Positions 1 through 7,758 of a stretch of DNA of 47,045 bases are shown in pieces. Source of the stretch: Rhodothermia bacterium (lineage in GTDB: Bacteria > Bacteroidota > Rhodothermia > Rhodothermales > JAAAOL01); assembly GCA_030428385.1 (NCBI GenBank), contig JAUIDY010000038.1:1-47045 (forward strand), in the 5' to 3' direction. Within the stretch, counting starts at the first letter, position 1, and each line of letters opens with the position of its first letter. A program made the position numbers and the translations under genes. The notes under the pieces were generated by a model. That model saw only the letters and a program-made list of their open reading frames with translations, was not told the origin of the DNA and ran no database searches.

Positions 1-1138
1 CCGCACCCGTCAGCGCGAAGAGATACACCGCTGCTGTCACCGCCATCTGTTGTTGATCATCAACGCTGCGGTCGGCGTCGCCCGCCTTGATGATCTGCGT
101 GTCGCAGTTCGTTTCCTTCGGGTTGTTGTGATACCAGTCCCAGGCCATGATGGCGCGTGCTTCCAGGTCGGCCACATAATCGGCGAAGGCCTCAAACTCG
201 GCCAGCACCAGGGCTGCATGGGCGAACATACCTGCCGCTGCGATAGAAGAAGACGAACACTTGGGGGCATAGAAGCGCGGAGCGGGATCGCTCGACGGGG
301 GCGAGCCGAGGTCGAAGGTCTTCGAGCCCATCTTGATGTGAACGCCACCATCTTCGGTATCCTGCATCCGCTTGATCCAATCCACCTCCCAGATAATCTC
401 ATCAAGGATATCGGGAATCCCATTGCCCGACTCGGGGATATTTACGTTATCCGTCCACACTTCGGGGTTCAGGGCATACGCGTCGAGGAGCTGGTGAATG
501 ACGGATTCGGCAAAGGTCACATACTTATTAAAATCGCCCGCATCGAACCAGCCGCCATGCAAGTCTTTGGCGGTATTGCTGCGAGGCGGTGCCGATACAA
601 ACACCGCTTCAGTATCCTGGCCTGGCCCGGCGAAAGAAACCGCGTCGGCCCAGCAATCCCCCGCGTGGGTGGCGTCCTTGGCAATGCCACTGCGGTTGTA
701 ATAAAACATCCGCAGCGCGGCGTTGAGTACATCCGCATACACCGCTTCTTCGATCTCGAAGGAATACGATTGCAGATTGTTGGCGGGATCGAACAGGAAA
801 TACGAACCGGGGGTGGTCACAGCGGAAAAGTCGAACCACCAGCCCTGGTCGCCGCTCTGAACATGGGTGGCACCACCTCGCCAGACTGCCGGGGCACCGG
901 AAAAGACAACCTCATCAGTGTCGGCACGCCGCACCTCGATGGTATTGCCAGGAATGTATGAGTCCGAGGCGTTATAGCCTTGCTGGGGGTTTGCCAAAAC
1001 AGCCACCTTCGGAGCGTCGGGCTGGTATCCAAACTGGTCAACGCGAATCAAGGGCGTGCTTGCCAACTGCGCAAAGAGCGGCAAAGGGAGAAGCAGGACG
1101 GTCAAGAAGCAGCACACCTTTTTCAATAGGAGGCGCAT
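1..1138 (-). CDS. Exported GH9 endoglucanase/cellulase, N-terminal part (runs off left edge)
   Basis: About 379 codons are visible and the gene continues beyond base 1. Residues 1-23 form a signal peptide (MRLLLKKVCC then a hydrophobic stretch ending LFAQ). Residues about 29-125 fit the Ig-like N-terminal cellulase domain (start LIRVDQFGYQPDAPKVAVL). The GH9 catalytic domain follows, with the family motif GGWFDAGDFNKY at about 195-206; the DAGD aspartates are the expected catalytic-base region. The Glu acid lies beyond the edge and cannot be checked. It would hydrolyse beta-1,4-glucans outside the cytoplasm. An in-frame ATG 12 codons upstream (1174) would put a hydrophilic extension before the signal peptide, so 1138 is preferred. 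The gene is divergent from the nucleoside hydrolase; the 251-bp gap between them shows no promoter I can recognise. Confidence 0.9.
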   Translation of the reverse strand, partial: MRLLLKKVCCFLTVLLLPLPLFAQLASTPLIRVDQFGYQPDAPKVAVLANPQQGYNASDSYIPGNTIEVRRADTDEVVFSGAPAVWRGGATHVQSGDQGWWFDFSAVTTPGSYFLFDPANNLQSYSFEIEEAVYADVLNAALRMFYYNRSGIAKDATHAGDCWADAVSFAGPGQDTEAVFVSAPPRSNTAKDLHGGWFDAGDFNKYVTFAESVIHQLLDAYALNPEVWTDNVNIPESGNGIPDILDEIIWEVDWIKRMQDTEDGGVHIKMGSKTFDLGSPPSSDPAPRFYAPKCSSSSIAAAGMFAHAALVLAEFEAFADYVADLEARAIMAWDWYHNNPKETNCDTQIIKAGDADRSVDDQQQMAVTAAVYLFALTGA

Positions 1139-1389
1139 GTAATGGGAAAAATGCGACGTATGCTTTTTGAGCATCAGGGGAACGGGAAAGGGATTGTGGG
1201 ATCAGGGGCAATGGATAGGAGGGGAAGAGTACTGTGATGTGTCGTTCGCTTGACGCATCGGGTCCGGGGGAATATATGAATCACTTGTGTCATCATAAGA
1301 AGAATTAAGCACTTGCAACCCAGCCCTTCGTTCGATAATGTCATGTCCTTCCAATTACTTTACCCTTCGATCCTCTCACCGCCACGAAT

Positions 1390-2301
1390 ATGATTCAGCG
1401 CACCGCCTTATTCCTCCTGCTTTCCGCCCTGCTCGTACGCGTAGGCGAGGCCCAGCCTCAGCGCACCGTGATCATCGATGCCGACACAGGGAACGAAGTG
1501 GATGACCTGTATGCTGTTGTACAGGGACTGATCGCGCCGTCGTGGAATGTGGTGGGTCTCAACGCGACGCAATGGCAGGTCAGCCATTGGGCCGTTGCGC
1601 AAAGTATGGAGGAGAGTTATCGGTTGAATCAGGTGCTGCTGGCGTACCTCGGCCTGAACGGGCAGGTGCGCTCCAACCGAGGTGCCGAGGCTCGGCTGTT
1701 CGACTGGGGCAACCTGTCGCAGCCGTCCGCAGCCTCTAACTTTATCATCCAGCACGCCCATCAGGCCACGGAGGACAAGGTAGTGGTGTTTGCCTTGGGG
1801 GCGCTTACCAATGTCGCCTCAGCCTTGCTCGACGATCCGTCAATTGCTTCGAAGATTGCGCTGTATTGGCTGGGCTCGGCCTACGACTTCGAGAATGGCA
1901 CCATGAGCAACATTGACTTCAACAGCGTGATGGATGTGCAGGCGGTGCATGTAGTGCTGCATTCAGACGTGGAACTGCACATCATTCCCGTAAATGTGGC
2001 GGCAGCAATGACCTTCGACTGGAACGAAACGCGGGACCGTCTTGAAGGAAAACACGACTTGCTCGACTTCCTGCTCCAGCGCTGGTACAACCACCTCGAC
2101 GGGGGACGTGACCAGCGGACCATTTGGGACCTTGCACTGATCCAGGCGGTCTTATCTCCAGAAATGGCGACCGAAGTACAAGTCCGAACCTCCAAGGAGC
2201 GAGGCGACCGTGACGTGTGGATGTATCGCTCCATTGATGCGGAGGCAATGCGTGAAGCGTTTTTCCAGTCGGTGCTTGATCATCTCGGCGAACGGGAGTA
2301 A
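1390..2301 (+). CDS. Exported inosine-uridine-type nucleoside hydrolase
   Basis: A 303-aa protein. Residues 1-21 are a signal peptide (MIQRTALFLLLSALLVRVGEA), so it probably acts in the periplasm or outside the cell. DADTGNEVDD at residues 30-39 is the N-terminal aspartate cluster that binds calcium and ribose in the IU nucleoside hydrolase family. FALGALTNVASAL at about 135-147 is the typical second block. Expected reaction: cleavage of the N-glycosidic bond of ribonucleosides to base and ribose, for salvage. The DxDxxNEVDD form differs from the classic DTDPGIDDA, so it belongs to a divergent branch and its substrate is unknown. The next gene starts 84 bp downstream on the same strand. Confidence 0.8.
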   Translation: MIQRTALFLLLSALLVRVGEAQPQRTVIIDADTGNEVDDLYAVVQGLIAPSWNVVGLNATQWQVSHWAVAQSMEESYRLNQVLLAYLGLNGQVRSNRGAEARLFDWGNLSQPSAASNFIIQHAHQATEDKVVVFALGALTNVASALLDDPSIASKIALYWLGSAYDFENGTMSNIDFNSVMDVQAVHVVLHSDVELHIIPVNVAAAMTFDWNETRDRLEGKHDLLDFLLQRWYNHLDGGRDQRTIWDLALIQAVLSPEMATEVQVRTSKERGDRDVWMYRSIDAEAMREAFFQSVLDHLGERE

Positions 2302-2385
2302 GTGTGCTTCTTCAGGCTCCTGCATTGCGCCACCCGCATGGTTTCCGTAGCTTCTTGAACCCGTCCGCCGCATTTCGAGGCCCTC

Positions 2386-3105
2386 GTGAGTCAGGATTTC
2401 CTTTCCCAGATCCGCGCCCAGGCGCAACAACGCATCGCCCGGCGGATGTACGGGCAAGCCGATGAGTCGGAGCGGCTCTTACAGCAGCTTGGTACTGATA
2501 TCGCCACCGCATGTGGATGTACGGCGGTGTTTGGTGCGCAGAAAAATTTGGGCCGGGCTCAACAAAAGGTGATGGGCGAAAAGGGCGGCGACTGGTACGA
2601 ACTGTACGACGTCGTCCGGATGACCATCCTCGCGCCCAACATTTCCACGCTACGGCAAGTCCAGACGATGATACGGACGCAGTGTACGGCCCGCAACGGC
2701 CTCGGAATCATCCGCGACTTTGAGCAGGTGGCCAGCCAGTCGGCGTGTGGCTATTCAGGGCTCAATTTCGTGGTGCGGCTCCAAAACGGAGAGGCGGGCG
2801 AGATTCAGGCGAACCTGCCCAATGTGCTCTACGGGCAGTTTAAAGAGTCGCTGTTTCAGCAGGTGTTTGGCGTGAGCCTGTTTATGCGGATCAAAAGCTC
2901 ATATCAAGTGGAAGGCGGAGTCGGTCATCCGTTCTACGAAATCTACCGTACAGGGCGGGGCACCATGCAAGGCAAACAGGCGGCAGACCTCAGCACCCGC
3001 TATTTCAACTACTTGCGCGGGATGCCCAACCTGAACGTCGGAAAGGCGCTCCAGCAGGAAATCGACACCTTCAAACAGTCCAACCGCTCGGCTTTTCGGG
3101 GCTGA
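2386..3105 (+). CDS. RelA/SpoT-domain-like protein (possibly degenerate alarmone synthetase)
   Basis: A 239-aa protein. The GTG start is the only one available after an in-frame TGA at 2356, and it has GAGG five bases upstream. Residues about 50-150 resemble the RelA/SpoT nucleotidyltransferase fold: WYELYDVVRMTI matches the D-x-x-x-R-I strand, GYSGLNFVV matches the Y-x-S-x-H block and GEIQAN matches the E-I-Q strand. The usual His of YxSxH is Asn and the Ser is shifted, so (p)ppGpp synthesis is doubtful. No HD hydrolase, TGS or ACT domain is present, so it is of small stand-alone size. It could be a housekeeping remnant, a different pyrophosphotransferase, or a toxin; no antitoxin is visible next to it. 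The 3' end is followed at once by the MITE-like element. Confidence 0.55.
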   Translation: MSQDFLSQIRAQAQQRIARRMYGQADESERLLQQLGTDIATACGCTAVFGAQKNLGRAQQKVMGEKGGDWYELYDVVRMTILAPNISTLRQVQTMIRTQCTARNGLGIIRDFEQVASQSACGYSGLNFVVRLQNGEAGEIQANLPNVLYGQFKESLFQQVFGVSLFMRIKSSYQVEGGVGHPFYEIYRTGRGTMQGKQAADLSTRYFNYLRGMPNLNVGKALQQEIDTFKQSNRSAFRG

Positions 3106-3114
3106 GGGTTCTTA

Positions 3115-3276
3115 GAAACTGTCTGGTATGTCAGTTGGGAAGCGAGCCTGAGGGGTTTTCGGGCCTGAAACGAACGACTTTGGAGGGTCATAGCAGCGCT
3201 ATGGGCCGACAAAGTGGGCGATGTCAGGGTCGAAAAGAACCAGGCGTAGCCCCAAATCATCGTACCAGACAGTTTC
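3115..3276. mobile_element. 162-bp MITE-like foldback element with TTA target duplication
   Basis: Terminal inverted repeats GAAACTGTCTGGTA (from 3115) and TACCAGACAGTTTC (to 3276) match perfectly over 14 bp. The similarity continues inward with gaps to CATAGC/GCTATG at the centre (3189-3203), so the whole element is an imperfect palindrome. TTA occurs directly outside both ends (3112-3114 and 3277-3279), as expected for a 3-bp target duplication like that of some IS5-family elements. There is no room for a transposase, so any movement would need one in trans. It lies between two convergent genes, and its right-hand TTA is the stop codon of the minus-strand hydrolase. Transcribed, it would fold into a long hairpin and may act as a terminator in both directions. 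Confidence 0.75.
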
Positions 3277-3951
3277 TTAGTTGCTCGCCACGAGCCGCGC
3301 CAGCAGACCACGTACAAAACGCACCTCGTCGTCGTTGATAGTGTGTCCCATGCCGGGATAGATGCGCTTGGTCACGTCGGCTCCCAGGGCTTCGAATATC
3401 TCGGCGCTCTGGTGGACGCGGGTGACTGGAATGTGGGCATCCACATCGCTACATCCGAGGAAAATGGGCGTTCCCGCCAAGTCTCCCGCGTAGTTATACC
3501 CTTTGTCGTCCGGCGGCTGGCCTTCATGCTGATCATTGCCGATGAGGCCACCGCTGAAGGCGACCACGCCGCCGAGGAGCGTGCCGCGACGGGCTGCAAA
3601 CTCCAATGCCAAACACGCACCCTGCGAGAAACCAAGCACCACGGTTTGCTCAGCAGCAATGCCTCCCGCTTCGATGTGGGCCAGCACCTCGCCGATAGCC
3701 TGGAGGCCCGACGAAATCCCCGGCTCGTTGTAGGCCAGCGGAGCGAGGAAGCTGTGCGGATACCACGTGTACCCACCTGCCTGTGGCGCGAAATAGGCAA
3801 CATCGGGTTGGGCAAACACATCGGAGAGGTTCAGGATGCTTTGCGCCGACGCGCCCCGACCATGTATCAGCACCATGGCGGCTTTGGCCCGGTGTAGCGG
3901 AGCGCCCGCTTCGGCGAAGGATTGGTTTTGGTGCGGTCCCATCGCCGTCAT
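3277..3951 (-). CDS. MhqD/YpfH-like alpha/beta hydrolase (phospholipase/carboxylesterase family)
   Basis: A 224-aa cytoplasmic protein of the small carboxylesterase family. MVLIHGRGA forms the oxyanion region, GFSQGACLALE carries the nucleophile Ser (about residue 109), GCSDVDAHIPV carries the acid Asp and GMGHTIN the catalytic His. Its start overlaps the stop of the upstream dioxygenase by 4 bp, so the two are translationally coupled. The same pairing is known from Bacillus mhqO/mhqD, which responds to quinones and catechols. It probably cleaves an ester or thioester produced downstream of ring cleavage; the substrate is not known. ATG at 3942 (fourth codon) is an alternative start. Its TAA stop is one copy of the TTA duplicated by the MITE-like element. 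Confidence 0.82.
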   Translation of the reverse strand: MTAMGPHQNQSFAEAGAPLHRAKAAMVLIHGRGASAQSILNLSDVFAQPDVAYFAPQAGGYTWYPHSFLAPLAYNEPGISSGLQAIGEVLAHIEAGGIAAEQTVVLGFSQGACLALEFAARRGTLLGGVVAFSGGLIGNDQHEGQPPDDKGYNYAGDLAGTPIFLGCSDVDAHIPVTRVHQSAEIFEALGADVTKRIYPGMGHTINDDEVRFVRGLLARLVASN

Positions 3952-4895
3952 GATGCTTCTGTGGGGAGGTGGAGGTCGAGAAGCCGTAGTTCGATGCGTT
4001 CACGCTGCGGTTCGAGCCACGGGGGCAGTTTCAGGTCGGTGCCCAGTGTTTCCAGCGGTTCGTCTTTGGTGAAGCCCGGCGGGTCGGTGGCGATCTCGAA
4101 CAGCACACCACCGGGCTCGCGGAAATAAATCGATCGGAAATACTGCCGGTCCAGTATGGCGGTTACGTTGTACCCTTGGCTGGCCACGGCCTCGCGCCAT
4201 GCCTGTTGTTCTTCTTCGTCTTTTGCCCGGAACGCAATGTGGTGCACCGTGCCGTAGCCCATGCGTGAGCGCTCCGCAGGAGGCCCCAATAGGTCGATAA
4301 CCGTGGCGTGGGCATCGCCGGGAGCTTGCAAGCGCAGGCGTCCGTCTTCTTCACCCACTTCGGCATAGCCAAAGGTATCGATGAGGAGCCGGGCGGTGTT
4401 TTCGGGCTGTGCGATGGTCAGGGTGGCACTGTGAAAGCTGCGAATGGCATGCTCAGCAGGAACGTGCGGCACCGGAGCACGGGGAACGTCGCCGTCCGGC
4501 AGGTGGGCGATGAGTTCGAGCGGCAGGCCGTCCGGGGCTTCAAAAGCAAGCACAGGAACGCCAAACCGTTCCGCCGGAGCCTGAAACTCGTAGGCGGCAT
4601 CGGCAAAACGGGACATCCAGAAGTCGAGCGAATCTTTCGAGACTGAAAACGCCGTCGCCGTCGCCATGCCGAGGCCACTGCGACCCTTGAGGGAGTCGGA
4701 CCAGGGAAAAAACGTGAGCAAGGTGCCTGGCTGCCCGAGGTAGTCACCATAGTACAAATGATACGTGCCCGGGTCGTCGAAATTGACGGTCTTTTTCACC
4801 AGCCGCAACCCCAGCAGCCCAACGTAAAAGTCGACGTTTTGCTGTGGGGGGCCAGCGATGGCGCTGATATGATGAATGCCTGAAATCGTTGGCAT
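3948..4895 (-). CDS. MhqO-like ring-cleaving dioxygenase (glyoxalase/VOC fold)
   Basis: A 315-aa protein with two tandem VOC modules. MPTISGIHHISAI carries the first metal-ligand His, GTVHHIAFRAKDEEEQ at about 215 the second, and GGVLFEIATDPPGF the Glu ligand. These are the three Fe(II) ligands of extradiol-type dioxygenases and of the MhqO/MhqA family, which handles hydroquinones and catechols. ATG at 4895 is preferred over GTG at 4904, because the family starts just before GIHHI and GGGTG lies upstream at suitable spacing. It is the first gene of a two-gene unit with the hydrolase. A 20-bp palindrome 72-91 bp upstream may be the operator. Confidence 0.85.
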   Translation of the reverse strand: MPTISGIHHISAIAGPPQQNVDFYVGLLGLRLVKKTVNFDDPGTYHLYYGDYLGQPGTLLTFFPWSDSLKGRSGLGMATATAFSVSKDSLDFWMSRFADAAYEFQAPAERFGVPVLAFEAPDGLPLELIAHLPDGDVPRAPVPHVPAEHAIRSFHSATLTIAQPENTARLLIDTFGYAEVGEEDGRLRLQAPGDAHATVIDLLGPPAERSRMGYGTVHHIAFRAKDEEEQQAWREAVASQGYNVTAILDRQYFRSIYFREPGGVLFEIATDPPGFTKDEPLETLGTDLKLPPWLEPQRERIELRLLDLHLPTEAS

Positions 4896-4966
4896 GGTGC
4901 ACACCCATTTAGGTTGAAATCAAAAACAGCCGACGCGCCAAGATAGAGGTTGCATCGGGAAAACAT

Positions 4967-4986
4967 TTACCTGTTTGAACAAGTAA
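4967..4986 (-). promoter_or_regulatory. Candidate MarR-type operator before the dioxygenase/hydrolase unit
   Basis: TTACCTGTTTGAACAAGTAA is an imperfect palindrome in which 8 of 10 half-site positions match (TTACCTGTTT against TTACTTGTTC). It lies 72-91 bp before the start of the ring-cleaving dioxygenase, where a promoter is expected. In Bacillus, MhqR, a MarR-family repressor, binds a palindrome before mhqO-type genes. No MarR gene is visible in this window, so the regulator is inferred. Confidence 0.4.
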
Positions 4987-5025
4987 TGTGGCAGGCCAAT
5001 TGTGACGAGGTTGCACCGATAGAGG

Positions 5026-5784
5026 CTATTCGGCTGTGGCCGCGCAGCGGAAGCCGAAGGCGTTGGACGTCACATCGCGCAGCGTGCCGGCGCGCCAATA
5101 CGTTCGCATCACTTCGGTGGCGTGGTTAAAGCTGCCGCCTCGCAAAATACGTATGCCGGAGGTTTCGAGGTCGGAGTAAACCGGGAGCGAGTCAGGGTCA
5201 GGGTAAAACTGGTAATAATCGCCGATCCATTCGGCTACGTTGCCGCTCATGTCGTGCAGGCCCAAAGCGTTGGGCAGGCGTTCATTCACCGCCAGCGAAT
5301 AGTTCGCGTAGGCACCGTCGAGGTGGGCGTAGTTGGGCAGATCGTCGACGTTGTTGGTCCCGGCATACAACATTTTCTGGCCCCGGTCACGAGCGGCATA
5401 TTCCCATTCGGCTTCGGAAGGGAGGCGGTACCCATAGGCTTCGCAAAACGCCAAGGCGTCATCCCAATCGACCTGTGCCACGGCTCGGTTGCCGCGTCCT
5501 TTCCCATCATCATCAGGCAGCGGGCGTCCGGTGGCGAGGGCGAACGTGTCGTACTGGGCGAAGGTCACCTCATATTTGGAAAGGTAAAACGATGCCAGCG
5601 TAACGGAATGCACGGGGATGGCGTCGGTGTTTTTCCCCTCGAATACGTCGCCAATCTCAAACGTACCGCCTTCGATATATATCATCTCGACTTCCAACAG
5701 TCGGTCACGCAAAGTCGGCTCAGTATGGCGGCAACTGCTCAGGAGAAATGCAGAGACAATCAGAAAGAGGAAATAAGCACGCAT
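5026..5784 (-). CDS. SUMF1/formylglycine-generating-enzyme-like lipoprotein lacking catalytic cysteines
   Basis: A 252-aa lipoprotein: MRAYFLFLIVSAFLLSSC has its lipobox Cys at 18. The mature part is one SUMF1-type domain: MIYIEGGTFEIGD, then YLSKYEVTFAQYDTFA, RLPSEAEWEYAARD, NALGLHDMSGNVAEWIGDYY and RGGSFN...FGFRC. In true formylglycine-generating enzymes the RGGS segment is followed by the copper-binding cysteine pair; here it reads RGGSFNHATEVMRTYWRA, with no cysteine. It is therefore probably a structural or binding member of the family, like the gliding/secretion proteins of this fold, rather than an oxidase. The open frame extends upstream to 6210, but only the ATG at 5784 gives a lipoprotein signal, and the extension would overlap the divergent metal operon. 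Confidence 0.75.
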   Translation of the reverse strand: MRAYFLFLIVSAFLLSSCRHTEPTLRDRLLEVEMIYIEGGTFEIGDVFEGKNTDAIPVHSVTLASFYLSKYEVTFAQYDTFALATGRPLPDDDGKGRGNRAVAQVDWDDALAFCEAYGYRLPSEAEWEYAARDRGQKMLYAGTNNVDDLPNYAHLDGAYANYSLAVNERLPNALGLHDMSGNVAEWIGDYYQFYPDPDSLPVYSDLETSGIRILRGGSFNHATEVMRTYWRAGTLRDVTSNAFGFRCAATAE

Positions 5785-5888
5785 GAAAAAAAGAGGGTCG
5801 TAGGTGGTTGCCGATAGACGGATAAGGAGATGTAGAGTTGCTGGATAAATGTGCGAAACTTCAAGGGGCACCCCCCGTTTCTCCGTCG

Positions 5889-6371
5889 ATGCTTCAACAC
5901 CTCCGTGCATATCGTCCATTGGCAGCAACCCTTTTGGTTGCTCTGCTGTGGAGTACGGCGTTGCCCTTGGTGCAACATGCGTGTGCGATGGCTGGCATGT
6001 CCGTTTCGGTCGTTCGTGGTTGTTGCTGCGATGACGAGCAGGAGCGGCAACCGCCCATGCACCCTGCGCCGGAGGACGTAATGCCGTGTCATGAAGCGCC
6101 GCCTGTTGCGCCTGCACCCGAGGATCACGCCGATGCCCACTCTTCGATGCCGGGTGAGGATTGCTGCTCGCAGGAAATTCAGCAAGGGGACGAGGCATTA
6201 CCCGTGTCATTGGCCGAATTGCCTGTCCTAAAAGCAGCGGTTACACTATTGCTGATGGTGTCGCCTGCGCCCCTCCCCACGTCCCCTCCTCGTGATCTCT
6301 CCGAACACGATCATCCACCTCATGCGCCGCCGTTAGGGTTGCATCTTTTACATGGCGTGTTGCTGACCTGA
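5889..6371 (+). CDS. Cys/His-rich exported protein, first gene of the copper operon
   Basis: A 160-aa protein of no family I can name. Residues 10-28 form a signal anchor or signal peptide (LAATLLVALLWSTALPLVQ). They are followed by HAC, a CCCDD cluster, MHP, PCHEAPP, HADAH, CC and a His-rich tail (EHDHPPHAPP), with a second hydrophobic segment (LKAAVTLLLMVSPAPLP) near 110. Such Cys, His and Met ligands fit periplasmic binding of soft metals. Its place directly before CusC-like genes supports a copper or silver chaperone or sensor role; this is inference. The longer frame from TTG at 5838 lacks support. An 85-bp gap with a possible three-way-junction fold separates it from the next gene. Confidence 0.6.
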   Translation: MLQHLRAYRPLAATLLVALLWSTALPLVQHACAMAGMSVSVVRGCCCDDEQERQPPMHPAPEDVMPCHEAPPVAPAPEDHADAHSSMPGEDCCSQEIQQGDEALPVSLAELPVLKAAVTLLLMVSPAPLPTSPPRDLSEHDHPPHAPPLGLHLLHGVLLT

Positions 6372-6374
6372 TTA

Positions 6375-6441
6375 GTCTGGACCGGGCATTCTGTTCCGGG
6401 AAGCCTGCCTGTGGGTAGGCACTGTACCCTTCTTTCCAGAC
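6375..6441 (+). promoter_or_regulatory. Possible three-way-junction RNA leader before the TolC-like gene
   Basis: GTCTGGA (6375-6381) pairs perfectly with TCCAGAC (6435-6441). The enclosed stretch holds two smaller hairpins, CCGG 6382-6385 with 6396-6399 and GCCTGCC 6403-6409 with GGGTAGGC 6413-6420. It fills the gap between the first two genes of the copper operon, ending 15 bases before the ATG. It may tune translation or mRNA stability; it matches no riboswitch I know. Confidence 0.3.
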
Positions 6442-6456
6442 GAAAAATCCAGGTTT

Positions 6457-7758
6457 ATGTCCTTCTTGCATTGGCTTGCGAGAGGCGTCTTGTTGGTACT
6501 CCTTCCAATAGGCAGCCATGCCCAGCCGCATGCCGGTATTTCGGGTGATACGTTACGGTTGGAAACCGTATTTGCCGCCATCAACGAGGCCAATCCTGCG
6601 CTCCACGTGCTTCAACTCGAAGCAGAAGCGCTCGCTTCGCGTCCTCAACAAGTAGGTGCTTTGCCCGATCCGATTGTGGGCGTAACGGTTCAGCCGGCTC
6701 CTGTCCACACCGCCCGGGGCACCCAACGCGCGCAGCTACGTGTCGAGCAAATGTTGCCCTTTCCGGGCAAACGGACACTGCACGTTCAGGTATCCGAAAG
6801 CGATGCCGAGATGGCGCGGCTCAACGCCGCGGCGTATGCGCAAGACCTAATGCGATGGGCCACGCTGGCGTTCCTAAAAGTTCAGCAGACGCAGGTCCAT
6901 GCAGGGCATGTGGCCATGTTCCAGGCGCGCCTGCGCGACTTTGAAGCCGTGGCGACGACGCGTTACGAAGTAGGCACTGGTTCTCAGCAATCCATTCTCA
7001 AAGCACAACTCGAGCGAAACCGCCTGAGCCTGCGGCTCGCGCAGTTGGAAGCCGACCGGCGCCACGCACTTGAAGAGTTAGGGCGGCTGTTGGGCCAGCC
7101 TGTGCAGGCAAGATATGTAGAGCCGCTGGTGTTGAAGACCCGCGATTTACCCGATTCGGCTTTGGCAGTTGCCGTGGCTGCCCGGCCCGAAGCCGCTGCG
7201 CTTGAGGTAGCGGCCCTGCAGGCCCAACAGGAGGAAGCCCTCGCGCGCCGCGCTTTCTATCCCGACTTCCTGTTCTCGCTCAATTACGTCGACATTGCCC
7301 GGAGCGATGTTCCTCCCACCAGCGATGGACGCGATGCGCTGGCCGTGGGCGTGGGGGTACGCGTGCCGCTATGGCGGGACAAACTAGAGGCGGGGGTGGA
7401 GGAGGCCCATGTGCAGCAACGGATCGTCGAGGCACGCCGTGAAGCCCAGCGCCTGGACTGGCAAGCCCAACTAAATGACCTCGCCGAACGCTTTCGCCAG
7501 CTGCAGCAGCAACGCCAACTGATGCAGGAAACGTTGCTGCCGCAGGCTGAGGCAACGTTGGAAGCAACCCGCAGCGCTTATGCCACCGGGCAAGTAGACT
7601 TTTCGGAACTGCTCGACGCCGACCGAACGCTGTTTTCCCTGCACATGGAAGAGACGGATATTCAGATTCAGTTGCTTCAAACCGCCGCCGAGATAGACCG
7701 TGTGTTGGGTATCAACTGGATGCTCGCCACTCCCCTCGTTGAATCAGAAAACCCATGA
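6457..7758 (+). CDS. CusC-like outer-membrane efflux channel (TolC family)
   Basis: A 433-aa protein with a signal peptide (residues 1-22, ending GSHAQ) and two TolC-type repeats. LRLETVFAAINEANPALHVLQLEAEA opens the first helical hairpin, and ATRYEVGTGSQQSILKAQLERNRL and TRSAYATGQVDFSELLDADRTL are the characteristic repeat signatures near residues 165-190 and 370-390. It has no lipobox Cys, unlike E. coli CusC. It forms the outer-membrane duct for the CusBA-type pump encoded downstream. Its stop overlaps the start of the CusB-like gene by 4 bp (ATGA), which fixes the operon. Confidence 0.9.
   Translation: MSFLHWLARGVLLVLLPIGSHAQPHAGISGDTLRLETVFAAINEANPALHVLQLEAEALASRPQQVGALPDPIVGVTVQPAPVHTARGTQRAQLRVEQMLPFPGKRTLHVQVSESDAEMARLNAAAYAQDLMRWATLAFLKVQQTQVHAGHVAMFQARLRDFEAVATTRYEVGTGSQQSILKAQLERNRLSLRLAQLEADRRHALEELGRLLGQPVQARYVEPLVLKTRDLPDSALAVAVAARPEAAALEVAALQAQQEEALARRAFYPDFLFSLNYVDIARSDVPPTSDGRDALAVGVGVRVPLWRDKLEAGVEEAHVQQRIVEARREAQRLDWQAQLNDLAERFRQLQQQRQLMQETLLPQAEATLEATRSAYATGQVDFSELLDADRTLFSLHMEETDIQIQLLQTAAEIDRVLGINWMLATPLVESENP

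Noticed and set aside
50-961. 303-codon plus-strand frame opposite the GH9 gene
   Set aside because: The minus strand here encodes a clear GH9 protein with signal peptide and GGWFDAGD motif; the plus frame has no domain, signal or ribosome site and is its shadow.
5785-6210. N-terminal extension of the SUMF1-like lipoprotein (to 6210)
   Set aside because: It has no conserved residues, hides the lipoprotein signal and overlaps the divergent Cys/His-rich gene.
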